A stretch of 64,000 nt of DNA, from positions 3,906,001-3,970,000 of the forward strand of contig NC_089436.1 of assembly GCF_026210795.1 (NCBI RefSeq). Direction: 5' to 3'. The stretch comes from Rhizophagus irregularis (taxonomy: Eukaryota > Glomeromycota > Glomeromycetes > Glomerales > Glomeraceae). Of this stretch, positions 1 through 11,175 are shown piece by piece; within the stretch, counting starts at the first letter, position 1; every line of letters starts with the position of its first letter. The notes under the pieces were generated by a model. That model searched no databases, was not told the origin of the DNA, and saw only the letters and a program-made list of their open reading frames with translations. Made by a program: the position numbers and the translations under genes.

Positions 1-1500
1 GCCATTTACTTACAAAAATATCAAGATCGTCATGAAAGATTTCTAAAATTAAAATGGCATTTTTTAGTAATGTATCAATTTGATTAGTGGGGCAGCATCA
101 GTAACCGCAAATGGTCACATGACTTCGTGAATGAATAACAATAAAATACCCGATACCTATACATATAAAATAAAAAATTATATAAAAACATATTAGTATA
201 GATTATAAAGAGAAAAACACCGGGATGAAGGAATGAAAATTTATTAAAATCTCGGTTTCAAAAAACTAAAAAAAAATAATATTAAAAATATTTAAAACAA
301 GATCCGGTCTTAAAAAAAAAGAGATCAAAAAAAAAAAATGATACGGTCTAAAAAAGACCATTATTAAAAATAAAAAATGATCCGTTTCTATAAATTCATT
401 TTATGCTATTTTTAGACCACTTTATAAGCTTTATTTAAACTTTTACTATAAAAATTTCATCTACATCATATTTTTTTACTCCACTTTATAATCCTGTAAT
501 CATATTATTGCTATACCTAATAATATGAAAATCTACATGATCCTATTGGGCTGAACGATAATTTCGAATCAGTAATTTAACGGTTAATGGACTTTTAATT
601 CTTTAATAATTTAATACTTGTATATTATATAAACGTGATGAAGCAATGTAAAACTTGATTGTAACTGATTTTAGTCGTCAGTCAATTATAGATATCAACT
701 ACATTAATTGATTACATTAACTTTGAAAGTTACTTTAAGAATGGTGAAATAACATTTATAATTTACTTTTCTATAAAATATTTTTAGGGGTCAATGATAT
801 AATTTCGCATTTATATATTGTCTGAGTTAAGTGACATTAATATGCACCATACAATAAGATATTTATTTTGTTCTATAATTAACAGAAAAAAAATAGTATT
901 TATTTAATATAGAATGACAAAATAGACATGATTAAAAATTAAAATTTGATATAAATATTGTGTTTACAATACGTATGATTTTTTTCAAAAATTTTCATAA
1001 AAAACAAATCAAAGAAAAATAATCTAGGTCACGAACTTGTAGGGAGTTATATATTCCATTTTATTTTTGTATATGAGCTTTTTTATAAGTTTACAGTACA
1101 TTGAGTATAATGCAATTTAAGTGTCAAAAGACGCGTTGTAGTAAAAAAAAAATGTTAATCAGGCCACACAAGTCACACTGGCAAATGTTACACCAAAAGT
1201 GCGATTTTGCTGAGCCACAAATTGTGTGACAAAATAGATCTGTGTGACATTAATTTTTGCATTTATATTCGAAAAAACAAACCTTTGTTCTTTATTTTTT
1301 TCCCGAACGAATGAGAGAAAATGTGAAGGGGGTCTAGTTCAACACAGGACCTACCCTATAAGTGAATAGTGACGGCAAAAGCATATGTTATGAAAGGCTG
1401 AGGGACTCGCAATTCCGAGATCGCCAGGCGTAAAGTCAACTTTGCGTCTTGCAAGTAGATCTACATGTGAAGAGGTATGAAAATTTCCCATACATGTGCT
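1..1500. other. AT-rich intergenic stretch
   Basis: No gene is recognised. The stretch is AT-rich with A-runs and short degenerate repeats near 300-410 (several variants of 'gatccggtct'). The piece around 1320-1460 is richer in G+C than its surroundings, and its minus strand reads open for about 35 codons without a recognisable family; it may be a decayed exon. At 1162-1170 the word GGCCACACA resembles the end of the Harbinger-like element at 22467, but no partner end was found. Confidence 0.5.
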
Positions 1501-1739
1501 TTCAAGGCTTTTTTGACATCATACGATAATGTTAATCACTTTTCTTATCTCCTTAGTTTTTTTCTTCCCAACAGCAGGATATAAAGCGTGTAGGAATATG
1601 TAGAAGTTCTGCCAACTTTCCTGCAAAAATCATTCCCGTAAATTAACGTAAAACAAGGTATGTATATACTAGTAGTTATGTATGCATGGGAACGAGTTTT
1701 TCTCTTGTATTTAGGAATCGGAATGTCTTCAACCTCTAC

Positions 1740-2035
1740 TAAAGCTGACATGTTATTTTGCAGGGAGATCCTAAATTAAGAGTAGAACTTGACAATAACT
1801 TTTTTACGAAGTTTCGTGATGAAAAAATTACCGGTAATTCATTTCTCAAGCTAACCGGGTGGGAATTTAAGGAATACGGAATGACATTAAGACAAGCAAG
1901 AACTTGAGGATTACATTAAAGAGCTGAGTAAGTGATTAATTTAGCCTCAGGCACTTTGCATAACGTTATAGCTGAAATCTAACTGTCATTACCTTTGGTA
2001 ACAGGTGTTCGAGAAGCAAAAGAAGGTTTGGCGAA
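1740..2035 (+). pseudogene. SAM-like domain fragment
   Basis: The plus strand from about 1778 encodes a run with the words FFTKFRDEKITGNSFLKL and EFKEYGM, the pattern of a SAM-like (sterile alpha motif) helical bundle found in a large Rhizophagus gene family. An acceptor-like 'ttttgcag' precedes it at 1758-1765. After 'TLRQAR' the frame is lost. An intron-like gap (gtaagtg to acag) follows, then a short piece reading VREAKEGLAKY. It lies just upstream of a second, longer relic of the same type at 2313, so the two may be pieces of one locus or tandem copies. No complete reading frame exists. A minus-strand ORF across 1545-1751 begins with SALVEVEDIP, a word I associate with the N-terminus of this family, so an inverted fragment may also be present. 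Confidence 0.5.
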
Positions 2036-2312
2036 ATATCACACCCAAAAAAATAATTAGTATTTTTATTTGCATCATATAAATCGATCTATTCGCAATT
2101 TTTATTTTATGTATCAGTCAAGACGTTTTTATTTCATAAATAAAGTACTGTACGAGAAACGAGTCACGTCAGTCATGTGTAAAGATGCAATGCCTGTGCG
2201 ACATAAAAACCTATATTAACGCTCAGCGCCTCAGCCCAATAATTTTTATTTCACTCCGGAACGTAACACTATTTTTTTTTTATCCGAGCCAAATAACCCT
2301 ATAAAAGTGCTA

Positions 2313-3420
2313 TGCCTGAAACTAGTACACCTTATACTCCAGCTCAGCTTCCACCTCCACTACTGTTGCTGGAAATGAGACGGTCTCGCTAGCGGACGAA
2401 AATAGAAAATATAAAACAGAGCTCATCAACTTCTTGCGTAAGGAAGAGGACTTAGAGCTCAGTGATAAGGTTTTCGAAATTTTAGAAAGGGTAGAGGTTA
2501 ATGGCCGCGACTTCCTCAAGGTAACCGAAGAAAAGCTTCGCAGTTATGGAATGGCAGTGGACCTGCGTCAAGGCTTACGGATTTCGCTAAGGAGTGCAAG
2601 GAGAAAAAGTTGAAGTCGTTCTCCTCGTACAAGACTAAGAAAGACTTAAATGAGATCTTGCGTAAGTACGGAATCGACAGCAATGATACCAAATAAATTC
2701 CGCCATTCGTACCAGAACCCGTGAAAATCGATGACGCAAATAAACATTTCCAATATTGTATAGCCGAGATTAAACGAAAATGGGTATCATAGGTTCGGCA
2801 AAAAGCAGTAACAAGGCTGTACGTTGTTCGTATATTGAAACAATACTACTTTCAGCAATATATAGTCAAAGATATCACCCGGCAGAGAATGTCCTTCGAA
2901 GTCATTGGTGAGGAAGCAACGGAACGAGTCGATTTTGCAATCAAAAAAATAATGGATTCGTTGAATGAGGAACTTGTTGCATCACCGAAGGTAAGCAGAA
3001 TCAAGAGGTCTTGGGCATTATGCAGAATGTGATGCAACTTGAAAGCTCCTACCACACGAATAAGAGAAAACGAAAGGCGTCTGAAGCTTTCGATGATGAT
3101 TTCAACTACCTCTACGGGATCGTTACAACAGGTGAGATTTTTGATTGCGTAACATACCGTATGATGATCTAAATGTTGGATGATGTTATTAACTATTGTC
3201 TATTCTAGCCACGGATTGGTACCTTATCATGTACACGCCAAAAAGAATTTATTGTACGAAGGCCGACTATCACATTGACCTTACTGAGGATATTTTAGAT
3301 GATGATGCAAAACTTTGTCAAGGGGCGAAGTAGGTCATGGGTAATCGTAGGTTTGTTGAAAGATAGGGTAGAAGTTGTCAAGTTGATGACGCCCAGATAG
3401 TAAGAGAGAAAATATATTAA
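2313..3420 (+). pseudogene. decayed SAM-like domain protein gene
   Basis: The plus strand carries, in changing frames, an acidic N-terminal part, a SAM-like segment (ELSDKVFEILERVEVNGRDF, then FLKVTEEKLRSYGMAV, then FAKECKEKKLKSFSSYK), a middle part (EILRKYGIDSND, then VKIDDANKHFQY), and a C-terminal part with RVDFAIKKIMDSLNEELV, KRKASEAFDDDFNYLYGIV and, after an intron-like gap at about 3131-3209, TDWYLIMYTP and YHIDLTEDILDDDAKLC. The order matches a lineage-expanded Rhizophagus family that I recognise by wording; its biochemical role is unknown to me. Several stops and frame changes show that it no longer encodes a full protein. G+C content is visibly higher than in the flanks, as usual for this family. 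Confidence 0.7.
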
Positions 3421-3912
3421 GGAATGAGTATCCACAATCATTAGCATAGTCACGGGCAAAGTCCCGAACTTTGTATCTATTTCTCATCTATTAATAAAAT
3501 TTTTTTCTTGGCAAAACAAATTTTCCATGATCAACCGGCATAATCTAATAGTTTTCTTTGCCAGAATGGCATATCTTCTTATATGTACTAACGAACTTTA
3601 CATAAAAATCATTTTTAAATTTATTTTTACTTGCACTTTCCCAACCAAATTGGGCTTCATTTTTTACGCATTATAATATTTATTTTTTATTGATCATAAT
3701 AATTTTTATGTTACATTTAAAATCTAGAACCTTCTCACATTTAGCATAAAAATATATATAACTATCGCATAGGCTATATTTCTAATTTAGCAGGTAAATT
3801 AAAACTTATTCAAGACAAAAAAGACAAAAGCAAAAGATGTAAGCTTTATCGCAAGACATAGTTAAGGAGGAGACAGAAGCTTTATATATATTAAGGTGCA
3901 GTTATCTCACTT
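3421..3912. other. intergenic stretch
   Basis: AT-rich spacer between the SAM-like relic and the 3' end of the minus-strand unknown gene. I see no coding signal or structured repeat here. Confidence 0.5.
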
Positions 3913-4837
3913 TTACTCTATTAGCAAACTAGCTTCTGCTGACTTTTCTGCTTGACATTCAAGTTCCTCATCAGGTATTATCTCACCAGTGTCTTTTGTA
4001 ATGATACACTTCTTTTCTGGATGGTATATAATGTTTGCAAAACCTCCCATTTCATTAATTCCTAAGATATACATGTCTTGTGTAAGTTTGCACCATTCAA
4101 AAAGAATACCACGGCTATCTAAAAACAGAACAGACATCCCATCATTATCTTCAAGCAACGGATTAATGTCGGTAATACCATATGCATCATTGAAATATTC
4201 CTTATTTTCCTGATCTATTAACCATTCATGTTCTGGTTGGAGTTCACAGAACCCACGATTTTTCTTGGTCTCCTCAACCAATACTGACAAGCTTGGCAAT
4301 TCTTGCATGGCAATATTATTTTTCCTGAGCGAATTGATATCATTCGAGACTTTATTGGGATATCCGGTTTGAGCTGACATAACGATGTCCAAGCATCCAT
4401 CTCCGCACAGTTCCCGAATTCCCACCTTGATATCTTTTGAATCACATCTCCATTTTGTTCCTGAGGAAACAGATGTTGGTCGTTCCTTTTCCGATTGAAG
4501 CTAATTCTTTCTTTCTTTCCAAGATGAGAGCTGAACTTGCTACACCAAACGCAACAGCTATAATTTTTTCCTGGTTTGACTTCCAAGAAACATTGATCGT
4601 TGTTGGATGACTTCTGGAACTGCCTATTATTATTAACACTGGCGAATTTGTTCCAGATGCCAAAAAAGGAATTTTGTCTGGCTCAGATACGTAAATTTCA
4701 TTTTTTTTTTTGACTTGGGGTCTTTCTTTGGGGGAGGGATGTTGAATGTATAGAGGTAGCTGAGGGTGTCTCATGGTGTAATTATCATGATCATGGTTCC
4801 ATTCACTTTTACACACATTTCTTGTAAATTGGCGCAT
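3913..4837 (-). pseudogene. unknown gene split by one frame change
   Basis: Two minus-strand frames read as one protein of roughly 300 residues. The first part (4837 down to about 4490) starts MRQFTRNVCKSEW, has a Pro/Lys-rich stretch and ends with the hydrophobic-then-charged run IAVAFGVASSALILERKKEL. The second (about 4500 down to 3913) reads SSGTKWRCDSKDIKVGIREL and ends EKSAEASLLIE before a stop. A single extra or missing A in the run 'ggaaaagg' near 4490 would account for the shift. The second frame has no ATG near its beginning, which supports joining the two. The C-terminal part contains GMSVLFLDSRGILFEW and ITKDTGEIIPDEELE. I do not recognise the family, and no membrane segment or catalytic motif stands out. 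It may be a recent pseudogene, or a sequencing slip may hide an intact gene. Confidence 0.5.
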
Positions 4838-5689
4838 GTTTCAGTTCTTGCTTGAATTTTTCTTCAACAGAACACTATTCATATATTGGAAAAATATTCA
4901 GTGGATTTTATTAGGGTGGCAGTTATCCATTTTTCATTGCACCAGTGTTAAAATCCACTAGAGACTATTCAGAAGAATTTCTCTTGAAATAGGGAGTATA
5001 TTCTGATATTATGAGTTTTTAGATTAAGAAATATTAAAACGATTCAAGGGAAAATTATTGTATATAAGAATTATAATTAGTTTGAAATCCTAACAATTTG
5101 AGGAAAAAGACCATTAATTATATTATTTTCATGTCGCACCATAGTTGTGAAAATTATTATTTGTTATAAATTATTGTATATAAAAATTAATTTGAAATCC
5201 TAATGATTAGAGAAAAAAAGACCAATATTTATATTATTTTCATGACACACCAATAAATCCAATAAATTTTTCTTAATTGTTATAATTGTTTAATAGCTAT
5301 TGTGATTAGTACAGCCAGCAAGCTTATTTTTTTTTACTAATCAATCTTTTTTTCTGATTGGATTAGTACAGTTAATAGGTAATACAACATATCGCTTCTA
5401 TATGAATTCCGAGTATTAAAAGGTTATTCAGAGCTATTTTCTTGACGCCGTATAAGTTCTCCGAAAATCGGTTTCCATTTTCCTTCTTTTTTTTCTTTTT
5501 TTTTCTTTAGTATAATGATAATAATAACCAACTTTTTTTCTTAAAAAAAAAAATCGATACTTTAATATATTATAAAGTATAAAAAAATTTAAAATATATA
5601 TAAAATCAAAAAAAGGTCAAAATTTTCTCAGTATTTCGAATTTTTTTAGCGTTTTCTTTGCATAATAAATTATATTCTAAAAAAACAAT

Positions 5690-5692
<3 letters not shown>
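4838..5692. other. intergenic stretch with short repeats
   Basis: AT-rich spacer. A loose direct repeat is visible: 'taatttgaaatcctaa' with 'gaaaaa-gacca' at about 5079-5112 and again at 5178-5222, each followed by 'ttatattattttcatg'. No gene is recognised. Confidence 0.5.

Positions 5693-5729
<37 letters not shown>
5693..5729. repeat. (AT)n microsatellite
   Basis: An uninterrupted alternating AT run of about 36 bases lies in the spacer upstream of the membrane-protein relic. Confidence 0.95.
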
Positions 5730-5731
<2 letters not shown>

Positions 5732-5812
5732 CATAATGTATTATTATAGAGAACAAAGTCCCCTAAAATTATCAATAATAGCGTTTATTTTACTATTTCT
5801 TATAACAGACTG

Positions 5813-6705
5813 ACAAACGCAATTTCTGAAATATCATATCAGGGTAGTGGGAGAAATGAACCAGGTAAATAAATTATTACTATCATAAATTTAAGATATC
5901 AAAATGGGTTGACCTTTTTTTTTTCTTTTAATAGGTGACGTGAGAGCATCTATTCTATTAACTCCAGATGGAAAAGAAATTATTTAGAAATGGGAAAAAA
6001 AGATGGAATGACATATGCTAATGAAATGTTTGATGAAATATCAAGGGCACTTGCGATTGAAAAAGGACGTATTTTTATACCATATGAGAGATATCAATTT
6101 AAAAGAAATACACGTGAAATTTTGTTACGTGTAGACATTAAAGATACCAAGATGCCAGATCAACCAAGTTTATCTGCATTAAGAAAAAGTTTAGATAAAG
6201 CTGTTGCCGCGTACAGAAAATTTAGATCCCACTTATGAAGCTCCAGAATATCGTAAGTTTACATATATTTTTTGGGGGGAGGGAAATATTTCGTGCATTT
6301 TAAATAATTATTTAATTATTGATTTATTTATAAGTATATATGTTTAAAATATTTAAATAGCTCATTTATGGCATAGATATAAATACATATTAATTGGAGT
6401 CGGAATTAAATTATATTTGTTACTATTATTATACCGTTATTTAAGTGGATTGTGTGGATTGTGTGTTAGATATTATAGTATTAGCAGTTTATGGAAAAGA
6501 TCTAATATGTTACTTCATTTGCAGGTGCGTATTTCCCCTCCTTGCTCTTTTTGTAATATTATATTATAACATACTTATATTTTTCTTTTTTCTTCTCAAA
6601 CATATAAATAATTATAGTTGGGTGTTTTTTTTTAGTATCAACTCTTTCAATATAATAATATTATGGTTTCTTATAGATTACCAATTAATTCATTCATCGC
6701 AATAG
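5813..6705 (+). pseudogene. relic of a membrane-protein gene
   Basis: Exon-like pieces lie in order. About 5813-5864 reads LTNAISEISYQGSGRNEP and ends at a gtaaat donor. From 5935 the frame reads GDVRASILLTPDGKEII, hits a stop and changes frame, then continues MTYANEMFDEISRALAIEKG, RYQFKRNTREILLRVDIKD, SLSALRKSLDKAVAAY, and after another shift ENLDPTYEAPEY to a gtaagt donor at 6253. From 6361 it reads HLWHRYKYILIGVGIKLYLL followed by leucine-rich sequence, a clear membrane segment. A further hydrophobic frame (VLDIIVLAVYGKDL) follows at 6445-6705. I recall Rhizophagus proteins of this layout (extracellular part, then membrane helices) but have no function for them. The frame changes and decay of the 3' half make it a pseudogene. 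Confidence 0.5.
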
Positions 6706-7521
6706 AATAACGGTTATATTTTTTAGTAAAATAATGAGTTTAATCATTAAAGATTTTTCTCGGAATTTATCGATCGAAACCTCGTATTACTTCTTTCTTT
6801 ATGAAACTCTCAGATTTATTTCGTTAATTCGTTTATTTTATTTGAATCCTTGTTTAGCCCATCTTTATCATCAGACAGATATACGTCGTCCAAGATGTGG
6901 TCGGCGCCACAATTACTCGTGTCATCAACAAATATGATGGAATCTTCATTTTCATTTTGATAGAGGTAACAATTTGATAGAAGAAATAATTAAAAAATCT
7001 TGACGAGAAATTTGATGGAATAAGTGCGATGTCATATTATCATTTAAAAGACGTATAATTGTGTAAGAAAAAAAATTTCTCACGAAGTGGTTAGAAACTA
7101 TTTGCCATATTAGTTTGTTGAGTACAGCATTTCAAGTTGCTAGTGAATTGAAGGGCAACAGGGAAATGATACATTCAATTATTTTAATTTAACGTTTTCC
7201 TATTACCAAAAATTAAATCACTCAGAGGTTAACTTTGGAGAATATCAAATATGTGGGATTACATGACGCCCATGAAATGCGGCTTTAACGTATGAAAGAA
7301 TAAGGACATTTGCTACATTGATCGGCATCACGGGTCCGGTTATATCAGTTATATCACGTGATTACTGCGTGACATTTACTGCGTAACACGACCATTAAAT
7401 AATTGCGGCCACTATTCACTTGAAAATATTGCAGAAATTATTTGTCTGTTGCTATGGCATATTTTATAGTCTGGTAAATTTGTCTATTCTGTTAAAAATT
7501 TTTATCAAGATCAATACAAAG
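6706..7521. other. intergenic stretch
   Basis: No convincing gene is seen. A short ORF at 6734-6937 (MSLIIKDFSRNLSIETSYYF) could be a further decayed 3' piece of the membrane-protein relic, but I cannot align it. A TCACGTGA palindrome lies at 7354-7361, and the area around 7310-7410 is richer in G+C than the flanks. Confidence 0.4.
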
Positions 7522-7529
7522 AGTGAAAC

Positions 7530-7658
7530 AGGACCCGAATGATGCATAAAAGATAAGCGTAAAACGACTTGGACAATTCCTGGCGGCATTACGTAATTCC
7601 GGCCCTGAAGAGATACGTAGAGCTAATGGTAACTAAGCGTATATATTGCTCGGGTCCT
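7530..7658. mobile_element. short MITE, 8-bp target duplication (copy 1)
   Basis: The ends are perfect 9-bp inverted repeats, AGGACCCGA at 7530-7538 and TCGGGTCCT at 7650-7658. They are flanked on both sides by AGTGAAAC (7522-7529 and 7659-7666), an 8-bp target-site duplication as made by hAT-type transposases. The interior carries ACGTAATTCCGGCCCTGAA at 7591-7609. A second, diverged copy with its own 8-bp duplication lies at 48326-48528. No coding capacity. Confidence 0.75.
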
Positions 7659-7666
7659 AGTGAAAC

Positions 7667-8312
7667 AGTGATACGATTGAATATTTAAACTAAAATATTA
7701 TTAGATTTCATGTTTATTGGATTCGAGCTTTCAATCAATACTTTCTAGTAATTTAATAGCTAGTTTGGAAAGACAGAATTTTCATGTTATTATCATTATT
7801 TTATATTTTACAGCTGGCGTTCTGTATAAGACATACTGGCAGGGCATACGTACGCTTCTTGTAATTTTGTCCATGGAAAAATTTAGTTATCTAATAAAAA
7901 ATTGGTTTGAAAGTTTGGTTATAAAATATGGTAGAGTTTATTTGAGAGATTCCCGTAATAATATTGTATGACTATTATCTTTATCGAAAAATTCTAAAAT
8001 GAATTTTTATGATAAAATAATTTTTTTTAGTAGTAATTAAGGAAACAAAATACTCTTTATTAAAATTTTAAGTTTCTAATTATTAATAGTGTTTTATATA
8101 TTAATGTCATGATTTAAATACAAAGATTAATGAATTATGTTTAAGTAGGATTAGAGTTACGTTTATAGTATCATTATATTTCATATTGTACTAATATTAA
8201 CAATTCCATTTGAACTATAGTAAATGAACAATTTCGCCAATAATAATGATCTTACTAATTAAAATTGATAATGTATTTAATATTATGCGAATAACGAGTT
8301 AAACTAAGTATT
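7667..8312. other. intergenic stretch
   Basis: AT-rich spacer downstream of the Sel1 gene. An ORF from a TTG codon at 7717-7971 has a hydrophobic segment but no recognisable motif; I do not call it a gene. Confidence 0.4.
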
Positions 8313-10160
8313 TCATTTAGATATATCAAGGCACTTTTGATACCAATAGGAAGCTTTTGCTTTATCTTTTTCAGTGCCAATTCCATGTTCATAACACATT
8401 GCTAAAATATTTTGTGCTTCCTTATCTTCATTTTCTGCTGCTTTTTCATACCAGTAAAAAGCTTTAATTTCATCTTTTTCAGTACCACTTCCATTGAAAT
8501 AACAATATCCTAAGTTGTATTGTGCTTCTCTAACTCCATTTTCTCCTGCTTTCTGATACCAATAAAGAGCTTCAGCTCCATTCTTTTTAACACCAATTCC
8601 ATTATCATAACATATTCCAAGATTATATTGTGCATGATTATATTCTTGTTCGGCTGCTTTTTCATACCAATAAAAGGCTTTAGCTTCATCTTTTTCAATT
8701 CCAATTCCATTCTCATAACATATACCCGTTATATATTGTGCTAATTCATCTCCATTTTTTGCGGCTTTTTTGTACCAGTAAAAAGCTTTGGTTTCGTCTT
8801 TCTCAGTACCAATTCCATTAAAATAATAATGTCCTAGGTTGTATTGTGCTTCACTAACTCCAATCTTTGCTGCTTTTTTGTACCAGTAAAAAGCTTTGAT
8901 ATCATCTCTTTTAATACCGATTCCATTCCCATAGCATATACCCATTATATATTGTGCTTCATTAATTCCATTTTCTGCTGCTTTATGATACCAAAAAAAA
9001 GCTTTGATTTCATCTTTCTCAGTGCCAATTCCTTTCCCATAACATTCACCCAAATTATATTGTGATTCCTTATCTCCACTTTCTGCTGCTTTATGGCACC
9101 AGTAAAAGGCTTTAGCTTCATTTTTTTCAATTCCAACTCCATACTGGTAACACATACTTAAATTATATTGTGCATCTTTATCTCCACTTTCTGCCGCTTT
9201 TTGATACCAATAAAAAGTTTTAAATTCATTCTTTTCAACTCCAATTCCATTAAAATAGCAGTCTCCTAAATTAAACTGTGCTTCTCTAAATCCATTTTCT
9301 GCTGCTTGTTGATAACAATAAAAAGCTTTAGCCTCATTCTTTTCAATTCCAACTCCATTTTGATAGCATACACCTAAATTAAATTGTGCATTACTAAGTT
9401 GTTGTTCAGCTGCTTTTTGATACCAATAAAAGGCTTTAGCTTCATCTTTTTCAATACCAATTCCATTATGATAACATAAACCTAAATTATACTGTGCATC
9501 TCTATCTCCATTTTCTACCACTTTTTGATACCAATAAAAGGCTTTGGCTTCATCTTTTTCAATACCAATTCCATACTGGTAACATAAACCTAGATTAAAT
9601 TGGGCATCTTCAAATCCTTTTATTGCCGCCTTTTGGTACCAATAAAAAGTTTTAAATTCATTTTTTTCAACCCCGATTCCATTAAAATAGCAGATTCCTA
9701 AATTAAATTGTGCTTCTCTAAATCCATTTTCTGCTGCTTGTTGATAACAATAAAAAGCTTTAGCCTCATTCTTTTCAATGCCAACTCCATTTTGATAGCA
9801 TACACCTAAATTAAATTGTGCATTACTAAGTTGTTGACCAGCTGCTTTTTGATACCAATAAAAGGCTTTAGCTTCATTTTTTTCAATACCAATTCCATAC
9901 TGGTAACATAAACCTAGATTAAATTGGGCATCTTCAAATCCTTTTATTGCCGCCTTTTGGTACCAATAAAAAGCTTTAACTTCATCTTTTTCAATACCAA
10001 TTCCATTTTCATAATACACACCTAAATTAAATTGTGCTTTTTTATCTCCATTTACTGCTGATTTTAAATACCAATGAAAGGATTCAATTTTATCTTCCTC
10101 AATATCAATTCCATTCTTATAAAATATATCAGGTTCACTTTGTATATAGTTTTTGGACAT
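8313..10160 (-). CDS. Sel1-repeat protein
   Basis: A single uninterrupted frame of 615 residues. After about 26 N-terminal residues (start MSKNYIQSEPDIF) it consists of 16 complete Sel1-like repeats of 36 residues and a partial one. The unit pattern is [19 protein letters not shown], then NGIG.EKDEAKA. Sel1 repeats form paired-helix solenoids related to TPRs and act as adaptors, for example in ER-associated degradation or in signalling; which applies here cannot be told. There is no signal peptide, membrane segment or kinase domain, unlike the two kinase-Sel1 fusions at 49.8-60 kb. Repeats 2-4 and repeats 5, 7 and 8 are nearly identical at the DNA level (about 9661-9980 versus 9240-9420 and neighbours), which indicates a recent internal duplication of a multi-repeat block. 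The start is the first ATG of the frame, with A/T-rich sequence and no upstream extension. Likely intact. Confidence 0.92.
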   Translation of the reverse strand: MSKNYIQSEPDIFYKNGIDIEEDKIESFHWYLKSAVNGDKKAQFNLGVYYENGIGIEKDEVKAFYWYQKAAIKGFEDAQFNLGLCYQYGIGIEKNEAKAFYWYQKAAGQQLSNAQFNLGVCYQNGVGIEKNEAKAFYCYQQAAENGFREAQFNLGICYFNGIGVEKNEFKTFYWYQKAAIKGFEDAQFNLGLCYQYGIGIEKDEAKAFYWYQKVVENGDRDAQYNLGLCYHNGIGIEKDEAKAFYWYQKAAEQQLSNAQFNLGVCYQNGVGIEKNEAKAFYCYQQAAENGFREAQFNLGDCYFNGIGVEKNEFKTFYWYQKAAESGDKDAQYNLSMCYQYGVGIEKNEAKAFYWCHKAAESGDKESQYNLGECYGKGIGTEKDEIKAFFWYHKAAENGINEAQYIMGICYGNGIGIKRDDIKAFYWYKKAAKIGVSEAQYNLGHYYFNGIGTEKDETKAFYWYKKAAKNGDELAQYITGICYENGIGIEKDEAKAFYWYEKAAEQEYNHAQYNLGICYDNGIGVKKNGAEALYWYQKAGENGVREAQYNLGYCYFNGSGTEKDEIKAFYWYEKAAENEDKEAQNILAMCYEHGIGTEKDKAKASYWYQKCLDISK

Positions 10161-10665
10161 TTTTTTAAAAAATAATTCTTAAAAATGTTTGAGTTAATAT
10201 AGATCGACATGTTTACGAATTGTGACAAATAGGCGATCTCATGGTTTCATAAATCAAATATGTGTCACCTGAGTGTAACCTTACCATCTACACTCATTAC
10301 CATAATTACAAAAATTGATTATTATACAAATAAAATTAGGAAATTGGTCCGAATTTCAGCAAATGTATCACAGTTTTAAAAACATTTGGATTTTACAAAT
10401 AGTGTACGATCTTAATTAATATTAGTAAAGGATTTCTTTCGTGTAAATTTGACATGGTATATCAGTTTATCATTTTGTCTTTTTCTAGGTTATTTTCCAT
10501 CTTCTTATTTCCGCTCTTGCATCTTTTGTTGTTCTGTTAATATTTAAAATTATTTCTAAATATATTTTGTTTATAAACGACTGTGCTCTTTTATTTTATA
10601 TCATATTTTAGACGGAAATAAAATAATATTACGTCAAACTATCTTGATTATTTATGAACTTATTT
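10161..10665. other. upstream region of the Sel1 gene
   Basis: About 500 bases between the Sel1 start codon and the first foldback element. It should contain the Sel1 promoter. I see no kinase exons here, so the gene seems to be a stand-alone Sel1 gene and not the 3' part of a fusion. Confidence 0.5.
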
Positions 10666-10674
10666 ATTTACAAC

Positions 10675-11166
10675 GGTTACAGTATGTTTCGCCGAAACTC
10701 AATTATCGAATTTAATCTCCCCGAAGGGTTTCACCGAAGGGATATTTTACCGAATGGGCGTTTCATTGAAGACATCTCGCCAAAATCGTCCATTTCATTG
10801 AAGTGCACGTCACCAAAAATGTTAGTGATTAACATATTTCCTTAATAAATAAAAGTTAATAAAAAATATATTATTCATACAAACAAGTAGTAGTATATAT
10901 ATAGAAAAATTATTAAACTAAAAAAGAAAATAAAAAATATTTCGGAAATTGATGAGTACGACGAATTTGTTTTTTTATTTAACTTACTGTAAGACCGAAT
11001 AAATTAATTAATTTTAATTAAAAAAAAAATTAAACAACAATGTGGAAACGAAAGGAAAATTAATAAATTCCATATCTAATATCTTCGGCGAAATGTCCCT
11101 TCTCCGAAATGGCTTCAGCGAAATGGCACTTCGGTGAAACATTCTTCGGCGAAAAGTCCGGATACC
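10675..11166. mobile_element. foldback MITE, 9-bp target duplication (copy 1)
   Basis: The element is 492 bp. It starts GGTTACAGTATGTTTCGCC and its far end, read on the other strand, starts GGTATCCGGACTTTTCGCC. It is flanked by the 9-bp direct repeat ATTTACAAC (10666-10674 and 11167-11175). Each arm is made of degenerate 13-18 base units with the core TTTCRCCGAAG, in plus orientation at 10683-10820 and minus orientation at 11090-11155. The middle is AT-rich and non-coding. A 9-bp duplication with GG-starting ends suits Mutator-like (MULE) foldback elements; that assignment is inference. The short ORFs across both arms are accidental. Confidence 0.75.
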
Positions 11167-11175
11167 ATTTACAAC

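Noticed and set aside
1162-1260. A second Harbinger-like MITE
   Set aside because: Only the left-end word GGCCACACA is present; no right end or TTA/TAA duplication was found nearby.
7717-7971. 84-residue ORF
   Set aside because: Begins at TTG, has no recognisable motif, and lies in AT-rich spacer just beyond a MITE.
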